48,755 nucleotides of DNA from JBELMB01 sp042088665 (lineage in GTDB: Bacteria > Pseudomonadota > Alphaproteobacteria > Rhodobacterales > Rhodobacteraceae), in the NCBI GenBank assembly GCA_042088665.1, contig JBELMB010000015.1, positions 1 to 48,755 of the forward strand, written 5' to 3'. The position numbers were made by a program, and so were the translations under genes. Below are positions 42,861 to 48,755 of this stretch, piece after piece. Under the pieces are notes generated by a model. That model was given only the letters and a program-made list of their open reading frames with translations. It searched no databases and was not told where the DNA came from. Positions within the stretch are counted from its first letter, which is position 1; the number at the start of each line of letters is the position of its first letter.

Positions 42861-44752
42861 GTGCGGCCAAACAGTCTTTCGATGTCCGAGAGTTTGAGTT
42901 CCACGTAAGTGGGCCGTCCGTGATTGCACTGTCCGGAATGCGGGACGGCCTCCATTTCGCGCAAGAGGGCGTTCATCTCTTCGGCGCGCATGACGCGGCC
43001 CGACCGGATCGACCCGTGACAGGCGATGCGGCTGAGGATCGCCTCGATGCGGGTCTGGACAAGCGCGCTGCTGCCGCTGTCCGCCAGTTCGTCGAGAATG
43101 TCGCGGACCAGCGCCTCTGCATTGACCTCGCCAAGGATCGCTGGGGTCTCGCGTACGGCGACAGCCCCCGGCCCAAAGGGTTCGATGGCGAGGCCAAGGG
43201 TGTGAAGATCCTCGGCATGGGCCAAAAGGCGGGCGGCCTCATCTGACGAAAGCTCAACGATTTCGGGTATCAAGAGCGCCTGTGCCGCGACGCCGGTCCC
43301 GGCCATCTGGCGTTTGAGCCGTTCATAGACCAGCCGTTCGTGCGCGGCGTGCTGATCGACGATGACCACCCCGTCTTCGGTCTGGGCGATGATATAGTTT
43401 TCGTGGACCTGCCCGCGGGCCGCACCAAGGGGCAGCGCGGTGGTGGATGGGGCGGGTTCATGGGTGCCCGTTGCAGGGGCCGACATGGGGTCCACTGCGG
43501 CGTCGGCCGCCGTCATCCGGCCGGAGTATCCCGCGTCCAGATCGGCAAAGCCCGGCGCCTGCGCCTGGTAAGACGCGGCGCGCGCGCCCGCAGAGGGCCG
43601 GTCCATCTGGTACACGCGCGGCGTGGCATCGGGCCCGCGTTCAGGCCGCAAGGCCCCCAAAGCCGCATCCGACACCGTGGTCGAGGCACGGTGACCCGCC
43701 TCTGCCAATGCATGCCGCAAGGCAGAGACAATCAGCCCCCGCACCAGACCCGGTTCGCGAAAGCGCACTTCGGACTTGGCGGGATGCACGTTCACGTCAA
43801 CCTTTTGCGGGTCGCAATCCACGAAAAGCGCTGCCGCCGGATGCCGTTCACGGGACAGGAAGTCCTGATAGGCCCCGCGCAGCGCGCCGATCAACATCTT
43901 GTCGCGCACGGGCCGCCCGTTGACGAAAAGGTACTGCGCCACCGCGGAGCCGCGCGAATAGGTCGGCAGAGCGGCGTACCCCGTCAGGGTGATAGCGTCG
44001 CGCTCCGCTTCGATTCGCAGGGCGTTGTCGGTGAACTCGGCCCCCATCACCCGGGACAGGCGGCCACGCAGGGCATCGAAAAGATCGCCCGTTTCCGGCG
44101 CGACCTGGAATGTGACGCGCGTGCCGCCGCCGCTGACATCCCTGAGGACGAAACCGACCGACGGCTCTGCCATGGCGAGACGCTTGATGGTGTCCGACAC
44201 CGCGGCAGCCTCCGCCCGGTCAGATCGCAGGAATTTCAGCCGCGCCGGGGTGGCATAGAAAAGATCGCGCAACGTGACAACGGTTCCACCGTTCAGCGCA
44301 CAGGGCCGCACCGGCGCGACCTGTCCGCCTTCGACGCGCAGTTCGCAAGCCGGCGCACCCGCGGCGCGGCTCTGGACGGTAAGACGGCCCACTGCCCCCA
44401 GCGATGGCAGCGCCTCGCCCCGGAATCCAAAGGACCGGATGTTCAGAAGATCGGTGCCATCAATCTTGGACGTGGCGTGGCGTGACAGCGCCAGCGGCAG
44501 TTCCTCCGCCGTCATGCCACAGCCGTCATCACGCACACGGATCAGGGTCTTGCCCCCGTCGGCAAGGTCGATCTCGATCCGGGTGGCACCGGCGTCGATG
44601 GCGTTCTCGACCAGCTCCTTTACCGCGGAGGCGGGCCGTTCCACCACCTCACCCGCCGCGATACGGTTGATCGCGGCATCGTCCAGCTGTCGGATGACCG
44701 GTCTCTCAATATCCTGAGCAGGCGGGTTCATGTTGGGGGTGTGCGTGTTCAT
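42857..44752 (-). CDS. mutL: DNA mismatch repair protein MutL, endonuclease-type
   Basis: About 631 residues. The GHKL ATPase opens with AINRIAAGEVVERPASAVKE and continues with ENAIDAGA, DDGCGM, TSKI and GFRGEAL. The C-terminal dimerisation domain has the metal-binding endonuclease motif DQHAAHERLVYE (DQHAx2Ex4E), then ACHGSIRSG and NHGRPT. So this is a nicking MutL like those of most bacteria, rather than the non-nicking E. coli form. ATG 44752 is preferred; ATG 44731 is also in frame, and ribosome sites are weak for both. A region of variable sequence (about 340-430) links the two parts. It heads the mutL-rmuC unit. Confidence 0.96.
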   Translation of the reverse strand: MNTHTPNMNPPAQDIERPVIRQLDDAAINRIAAGEVVERPASAVKELVENAIDAGATRIEIDLADGGKTLIRVRDDGCGMTAEELPLALSRHATSKIDGTDLLNIRSFGFRGEALPSLGAVGRLTVQSRAAGAPACELRVEGGQVAPVRPCALNGGTVVTLRDLFYATPARLKFLRSDRAEAAAVSDTIKRLAMAEPSVGFVLRDVSGGGTRVTFQVAPETGDLFDALRGRLSRVMGAEFTDNALRIEAERDAITLTGYAALPTYSRGSAVAQYLFVNGRPVRDKMLIGALRGAYQDFLSRERHPAAALFVDCDPQKVDVNVHPAKSEVRFREPGLVRGLIVSALRHALAEAGHRASTTVSDAALGALRPERGPDATPRVYQMDRPSAGARAASYQAQAPGFADLDAGYSGRMTAADAAVDPMSAPATGTHEPAPSTTALPLGAARGQVHENYIIAQTEDGVVIVDQHAAHERLVYERLKRQMAGTGVAAQALLIPEIVELSSDEAARLLAHAEDLHTLGLAIEPFGPGAVAVRETPAILGEVNAEALVRDILDELADSGSSALVQTRIEAILSRIACHGSIRSGRVMRAEEMNALLREMEAVPHSGQCNHGRPTYVELKLSDIERLFGRT

Positions 44753-44927
44753 GCTACCAGACTTAGCAGGGCTTGCGCGATTCTGGAACGGGTCTTGGGG
44801 AGAGCATCGGCTGGCGCTTTGGGCAACCCATAGCACTTAAGTAATAAATGTTCCGAAAGCCCGTTGAAATCGAAACAATCTTGCCTTACGGCTGAACTGG
44901 TTGACGACACAAGCGGAGAAGACCCCG

Positions 44928-45035
44928 ATGCCAGTGCCCCTGATCACCTTTGAAACAATCTCCGCCCTCTACGGCGCTGCCTTTGCCCGGACATGGTTCC
45001 GCCCGGTGTCTCTGGTCCAGAAACCCGAAGTCTAA
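44928..45035 (+). CDS. Possible 35-residue small protein
   Basis: ATG at 44928 is preceded by GGAGAA with seven bases between, and the frame runs 35 codons to TAA. The peptide begins MPVPLITFETISALYG and contains one moderately hydrophobic amphipathic stretch. It lies in the 337 bp between mutL and puuD, on the strand opposite to both, and a hairpin follows between it and the convergent puuD. No family is recognised. Such a short frame may arise by chance; conservation in relatives is needed to accept it. Confidence 0.35.
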   Translation: MPVPLITFETISALYGAAFARTWFRPVSLVQKPEV

Positions 45036-45048
45036 GCCGTAACGCGCT

Positions 45049-45075
45049 CCCGTGCGGAGTGTGCCGCCTCACGGG
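45049..45075. terminator. Hairpin between the small frame and puuD
   Basis: CCCGTG (45049-45054) pairs with CACGGG (45070-45075), and GCGG/CCGC extend the stem inside with a small bulge. It lies between two convergent stop codons, but there is no T-run on either side. Confidence 0.3.
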
Positions 45076-45089
45076 TGGCACAGGTTCGA

Positions 45090-46313
45090 CTATCCTCCCG
45101 TGGCTTCGGCATACCACGTGCGGATGGCGGCGCGTTCATGCTCTTCCATGTAGGACAGGTTGGCAGGGGGCATGGCATGGCTCAGCCCTGACTGCAGATA
45201 GATCGCCCGCGCCTGTCGCGCGATCTGCGCCTCGGTCTCCAGCACGACACCTTTTGGCGCCCAGTGCAGCCCGTCCCAGTTCGGCTCCGCCGCATGGCAC
45301 ATCGAACAGCGGCCCAGCACGATGTCCTGCACGTCGTCAAAGCCATCCGCGGAGGCAAAGCGCACCGCAGGCCCGTCTGTTGCGCTGGTTTCCGTGTCAC
45401 GCAGCATCGGTGCGGTCGACAGTCCCATGATGATGATGAACAGGATCACGGTGGCTGCCCATGTCCACCAGGGCCGTCCCTTGCGCGCATGCATGGAGTT
45501 GAAAAAATGCCGGATGGTCACCCCCATCAGGAAGACCAGGCTTGCGATCAGCCATGTGTATTCGGTGGCAAATGCCAGCGGATAATGGTTCGTCAGCATC
45601 AGGAAAATGACCGGCAACGTCAGGTAATTGTTGTGCGTCGACCGCTGCTTGGCGATGTAGCCATACTTTGGGTCCGGCTTGCGCCCGGCGATCAGGTCCG
45701 CGACCACGATCCGTTGGTTCGGGATGATGATATGCGCGACATTGCCGGACATGATCGTCGCGGTAAAAGCGCCCAGATGCAGCATGGCGGCGCGGCCTGA
45801 AAACACCTGCGTGTAGAACCAGGCCATGGCCACGAGCACCCCGAACAGGACCACCATCAGCCCGTTCATGTTCTGGCCAATGGGGCTTTTGCAGAGCTGG
45901 TCATAGACCACCCAGCCCAGCACCAGCGACAGCACCGAGATCGAAATCGCCTGCCATGGAGCAAGATCCGCAACGCTTGGATCGATCAGGTAGAATTCCG
46001 CGCCGAAGTAATAGACCACAACCAGCAGCGCAAAGCCCGAGAACCACGTCCAGTAGCTTTCCCATTTGAACCAGACCAGATCACCGGGCATTTCCCTGGG
46101 CGCCACGAGGTATTTCTGGATGTGGTAGAACCCGCCGCCGTGCACTTGCCATTCCTCGCCATCCGCACCGCTGACGAGATCGCGGTCCCGGTGCAGGCCA
46201 AGATCCAGAGCGATGAAATAGAACGAAGATCCGATCCACGCGATTGCAGTGATCACATGCAGCCAGCGGATCGCAAATTCCGCCCAGGCGCCCATCGCGG
46301 CGAGATCGTACAT
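45090..46313 (-). CDS. puuD: Urate hydroxylase PuuD (membrane, cytochrome c-linked)
   Basis: 407 residues. The N-terminal part is a membrane domain (DUF989) with about eight helices and conserved His residues, beginning FAIRWLHVITAIAWIGSSFY. The C-terminal part is a periplasmic cytochrome c domain with CSMCH (Cys336, Cys339, His340) and a distal Met in SHAMPP. The family oxidises urate to 5-hydroxyisourate and passes electrons to the respiratory chain, so no peroxide is made. ATG 46313 has AAGGA at good distance. No other purine genes are in the window. It is divergent from the rhodanese gene with 176 bp between. Confidence 0.94.
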   Translation of the reverse strand: MYDLAAMGAWAEFAIRWLHVITAIAWIGSSFYFIALDLGLHRDRDLVSGADGEEWQVHGGGFYHIQKYLVAPREMPGDLVWFKWESYWTWFSGFALLVVVYYFGAEFYLIDPSVADLAPWQAISISVLSLVLGWVVYDQLCKSPIGQNMNGLMVVLFGVLVAMAWFYTQVFSGRAAMLHLGAFTATIMSGNVAHIIIPNQRIVVADLIAGRKPDPKYGYIAKQRSTHNNYLTLPVIFLMLTNHYPLAFATEYTWLIASLVFLMGVTIRHFFNSMHARKGRPWWTWAATVILFIIIMGLSTAPMLRDTETSATDGPAVRFASADGFDDVQDIVLGRCSMCHAAEPNWDGLHWAPKGVVLETEAQIARQARAIYLQSGLSHAMPPANLSYMEEHERAAIRTWYAEATGG

Positions 46314-46489
46314 GGTCTGTGTCCTTTGCAGCGGGTCGTTTTGCCCAAGGCTAGTGATGCACATGCGGCGAGGAAAGACGCCACTTGCCTGCCTGAGACG
46401 GAACACCGCGCTTCGGCTGAGGTCGTGGCGTTGAAACTGCCTGTTCCGCAGGCCACATTCAAGAAACCGAATCCCAGAAGGAGCCTCAC

Positions 46490-46849
46490 ATGAGCACCGA
46501 CCCCATCGAATCCTGGACCGTCGACCAGGTCGACGCCGCGCTGGCCGCGGGTGAGATCGTCCTGATCGACGTGCGCACACCGCAGGAATACATGTTCGAG
46601 CATATCGAAGGGGCGCTGCTGATGCCGCTGGCCTTCTTCAAGCCTGACGCGCTGCCGGGTCAATCCGACAAACGCGTGGTCTTTCACTGCGGCGCTGGGC
46701 CGCGCTCTGAAAAGACGGCGCGCATGGCCGCAGAGGCCGGGCTGACCCCGATCGCCTGGATGGCCGGTGGCATGGGTGGCTGGAAAGCAGCCAAGAAGCC
46801 CTACGTCGGCACCAACATGGCGAATGGCGCCCCGCATCGTATGGGATGA
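46490..46849 (+). CDS. Single-domain rhodanese-like protein
   Basis: 119 residues, one rhodanese domain. LIDVRTPQEYMFEHIEGA marks the N-terminal half; the active loop starts at Cys67 in FHCGAGPRS, and the domain closes with MAGGMGGWK. AAGGAG lies upstream of the ATG. Such proteins move sulfane sulfur between thiols. The loop has the normal length for a sulfurtransferase rather than a phosphatase of the Cdc25 type. There is no signal peptide. The gene ends 224 bp before rimP and is separated from it by a terminator. Confidence 0.92.
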   Translation: MSTDPIESWTVDQVDAALAAGEIVLIDVRTPQEYMFEHIEGALLMPLAFFKPDALPGQSDKRVVFHCGAGPRSEKTARMAAEAGLTPIAWMAGGMGGWKAAKKPYVGTNMANGAPHRMG

Positions 46850-46877
46850 TCGCGGGACTCGAGCAGGCGCTTGGCCC

Positions 46878-46906
46878 TTGCGTTTGTCAGGCGCCTTCTC
46901 TATATC
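46878..46906 (+). promoter_or_regulatory. Candidate promoter upstream of the rimP-nusA leader
   Basis: TTGCGT (46878-46883) is 17 bases upstream of TATATC (46901-46906). The match is modest, three and four of six. If real, transcription starts near 46913 and meets the terminator at 46960-46982 before reaching rimP. Confidence 0.35.
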
Positions 46907-46922
46907 CCCTCCAACAGCGGCG

Positions 46923-46943
46923 CGCTGGGGTCCAAACCCAGCG
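46923..46943 (+). other. Hairpin upstream of the leader terminator
   Basis: CGCTGGG (46923-46929) pairs perfectly with CCCAGCG (46937-46943) across a seven-base loop. It precedes the terminator by 16 bases. Together they could form the body of a short RNA or a two-hairpin leader. Confidence 0.45.
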
Positions 46944-46959
46944 TCCTTCGACACCATCG

Positions 46960-46982
46960 ACGGGCCGCTGGCCCGTTTTTTT
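46960..46982 (+). terminator. Intrinsic terminator between the rhodanese gene and rimP
   Basis: ACGGGCC (46960-46966) pairs with GGCCCGT (46970-46976) across GCT, and the stem runs into seven T. It is a textbook terminator for the rhodanese transcript. It also lies 91 bp before the rimP start, where it could act as an attenuator in the nusA operon leader. Confidence 0.85.
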
Positions 46983-47073
46983 GTGCTTTGTTGCCGACGG
47001 CCGGTTCTCCGGTTTCCTGACCCTTCGGCATCCGGCGCATCGCCATACACCTGCCCGCAAGAGGCCCCGCCAG

Positions 47074-47679
47074 ATGACATCCGACCAGACCCACATGATC
47101 GCCAAGACCGGCATGGACCGGCGACTGGCCGAAATCCTGACCCCCGTGATCGAGGACATGGGATTCGAGCTGGTGCGCCTGCGCCTGATGAGCGGACAGA
47201 CGCCAACTTTGCAGATCATGGCGGAACGCCCGCAGGGCGGCATCGAAGTGGATGAATGCGCGGCGATTTCCACCGCCGTCAGTGCCGTGATGGACGTCGA
47301 GGATCCGATCATCGACGCCTACACGCTGGAAGTGTCCTCACCCGGAATCGACCGGCCTCTGACACGGCTGAAGGATTTCGACACCTATGAGGGCTATGAA
47401 GCCAAGATTGAAACCCTTGACATGATCGACGGGCGCAAGCGCTTTCGCGGCGTGATCGCCGGTGTCGACGGAGAAGAGGTTCTGGTGAACCTCGACGAGG
47501 GCACGGTTGGGCTCCGGTTCGACTGGCTGGCCGAGGCCAAGCTGGTTCTGACCGACGAGCTGATCAAGGAAATGCTCAAGGCACGCAAGTCCGCCGCCAA
47601 CGACGGCGCACCCGTGCTGGACGAATCCAAATTCGACGAGATCGCGGCAGATGCCCCGTCTCGCAACGACGAACACTAA
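47074..47679 (+). CDS. rimP: Ribosome maturation factor RimP
   Basis: 201 residues from ATG 47074 with AAGAGG upstream. The N-terminal alpha/beta domain has DMGFELVRLRLM and the family-typical VDECAAISTAVSAVMDVEDPI, then YTLEVSSPGIDRPLT; the C-terminal SH3-like barrel (about 100-170) follows. It assists 30S subunit assembly. The C-terminal 30 residues are a charged extension. nusA starts 10 bp downstream, the standard rimP-nusA order of bacteria; the operon continues outside the window. Confidence 0.95.
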   Translation: MTSDQTHMIAKTGMDRRLAEILTPVIEDMGFELVRLRLMSGQTPTLQIMAERPQGGIEVDECAAISTAVSAVMDVEDPIIDAYTLEVSSPGIDRPLTRLKDFDTYEGYEAKIETLDMIDGRKRFRGVIAGVDGEEVLVNLDEGTVGLRFDWLAEAKLVLTDELIKEMLKARKSAANDGAPVLDESKFDEIAADAPSRNDEH

Positions 47680-47689
47680 GGAGGACGAG

Positions 47690-48755
47690 ATGGCCATCAC
47701 CTCTGCCAACCAGCTGGAGCTGTTGCAGACCGCCGAAGCGGTGGCGCGCGAAAAGATGATCGACCCCGGACTGGTGGTCGAAGCGATGGAAGAAAGCCTC
47801 GCCCGCGCCGCCAAGTCCCGCTATGGGGCGGAAATGGACATCCGCGTGTCCATCGACCGCAAGACCGGTCGGGCGACCTTTACCCGTGTGCGCACGGTGG
47901 TTGAGGACGAAGAGCTGGAAAACTACCAGGCAGAGCTGACCGTCCAGCAGGCCAAGCAGTACATGGCGGAGCCGACCGTCGGCGACACCTATGTCGAAGA
48001 GGTCCCCCCGGTGGAGCTGGGCCGGATTGCCGCGCAATCCGCCAAGCAGGTGATCCTGCAAAAAGTCCGCGAAGCCGAGCGTGACCGCCAGTTCGCGGAA
48101 TTCCAGGACCGCGCCGGCACGATCATCAACGGTCTGGTCAAGCGTGAGGAATACGGCAACGTCATCGTTGACGTGGGCCGTGGCGAGGCAATCCTGCGCC
48201 GCAACGAAAAGATTGGCCGCGAAAGCTATCGCCCCGGCGACCGCATCCGGACCTACATCAAGGACGTGCGCCGCGAGACCCGTGGCCCGCAGATCTTCCT
48301 CAGCCGCACCGACCCGCAGTTCATGGCAGAGCTGTTCAAGATGGAAGTGCCGGAAATCTACGACAACATCATCGAGATCAAGGCCGTGGCCCGCGACCCG
48401 GGCTCGCGCGCAAAGATTGCCGTGATTTCCTATGACAGCGGCATCGACCCGGTTGGGGCCTGCGTGGGTATGCGCGGCAGCCGCGTGCAGGCCGTCGTCA
48501 ATGAGCTTCAGGGCGAAAAGATCGACATCATTCCGTGGAACGAGGATGTGCCGACCTTCCTGGTGAACGCGTTGCAGCCCGCCGAAGTGTCCAAGGTGGT
48601 CCTCGACGAGGAGGCCGAGCGCATCGAAGTCGTGGTCCCGGACGAGCAACTGTCGCTCGCCATCGGACGCCGTGGCCAGAACGTGCGCCTCGCCAGCCAG
48701 CTGACCGGTCTCGACATCGACATCATGACCGAAGAAGAAGAATCCAAGCGGCGGC
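47690..48755 (+). CDS. nusA: Transcription termination/antitermination factor NusA (cut by the window end)
   Basis: The first 355 codons are present; the stop lies beyond the window. AAGGAGG precedes ATG 47690. The N-terminal RNA-polymerase-binding domain (1-125) opens with AITSANQLELLQTAEAVARE. The S1 domain (about 130-200) has GLVKREEYGNVIVDVGR, KH1 (about 205-285) carries VGACVGMRGSRVQ, and KH2 (about 290-350) has LAIGRRGQNVRLA. It binds RNA polymerase and nascent RNA and modulates pausing, termination and rRNA antitermination. It is cotranscribed with rimP. Confidence 0.96.
   Translation, partial: MAITSANQLELLQTAEAVAREKMIDPGLVVEAMEESLARAAKSRYGAEMDIRVSIDRKTGRATFTRVRTVVEDEELENYQAELTVQQAKQYMAEPTVGDTYVEEVPPVELGRIAAQSAKQVILQKVREAERDRQFAEFQDRAGTIINGLVKREEYGNVIVDVGRGEAILRRNEKIGRESYRPGDRIRTYIKDVRRETRGPQIFLSRTDPQFMAELFKMEVPEIYDNIIEIKAVARDPGSRAKIAVISYDSGIDPVGACVGMRGSRVQAVVNELQGEKIDIIPWNEDVPTFLVNALQPAEVSKVVLDEEAERIEVVVPDEQLSLAIGRRGQNVRLASQLTGLDIDIMTEEEESKRR

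Noticed and set aside
46923..46943. Hairpin with a seven-base loop resembling a tRNA T-arm, with ACACCA shortly after
   Set aside because: The loop lacks the TTC start of a T-loop, and no D-arm, anticodon arm or acceptor partner can be found upstream, so it is not a tRNA or a tRNA remnant I can support.
1..48755. CRISPR arrays, insertion sequences, integrase genes, rRNA and tRNA genes
   Set aside because: I looked for regularly spaced repeats, transposase or integrase motifs and tRNA cloverleaf parts and saw none; absence by eye is not proof.

Overview
The window is bacterial chromosomal DNA of high GC content, dense with genes. It looks like a member of the Rhodobacterales, most likely the Roseobacter group. 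The reasons are the sequence character of NusA, RimP, MutL and the pyruvate dehydrogenase genes, and an ECF sigma factor / ChrR pair facing a flavoprotein-DUF1365-DUF3833-SDR operon, the singlet-oxygen (sigma-E) neighbourhood known from Rhodobacter. No rRNA, tRNA, CRISPR array, insertion sequence or prophage was recognised. I worked by reading only; no database search was run.

Layout. (1) 1-5.3 kb, accessory: a TPR-like/trypsin fusion protein converges on a two-gene operon encoding a lipase-prodomain-subtilisin fusion and a translationally coupled 256-residue protein of unknown function. None has a signal peptide. This is the best candidate for an undescribed system, possibly a proteolytic/lipolytic conflict or cell-suicide module. 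(2) 5.4-17.4 kb, catabolic: an M14 deacylase-like enzyme, an M81 (MlrC-like) enzyme, a LysR regulator with nested operator dyads, a full peptide-type ABC importer and two M20 hydrolases, probably one uptake-and-hydrolysis regulon for an amide or peptide of unknown identity. (3) 17.4-28 kb: a DEAD-box RNA helicase with a long basic repeat tail, a PAS-PAS-PAS-GGDEF-EAL protein, an HCCA-isomerase/DsbA-family protein and an RND efflux pair. (4) 28-35.6 kb: malate synthase G, a DUF3775 protein, then the sigma-E region. The flavoprotein operon (minus) and rpoE-chrR (plus) are divided by 237 bp that hold two back-to-back matches to the Rhodobacter sigma-E promoter, each with an 18-bp spacer. (5) 35.7-41.7 kb: pyruvate dehydrogenase complex aceE-aceF-lpd (minus), with a pair of matching 18-bp palindromes upstream of aceE. 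(6) 41.7-48.8 kb: mutL-rmuC, a possible 35-residue small protein, puuD-type urate hydroxylase, a rhodanese, then rimP and the start of nusA, preceded by an intrinsic terminator that could act as an attenuator or end a short RNA.

How the genes fit together. Regions 2-6 are mostly core or common metabolism. ChrR should hold RpoE inactive until singlet oxygen or a similar stress releases it, after which both divergent operons are induced. The PDH genes and malate synthase handle pyruvate/acetyl-CoA and glyoxylate. Region 1 stands apart: three intracellular hydrolytic activities (trypsin-like, subtilisin-like, class-3 lipase) beside a TPR-like sensory region, with a separate AT-rich promoter.
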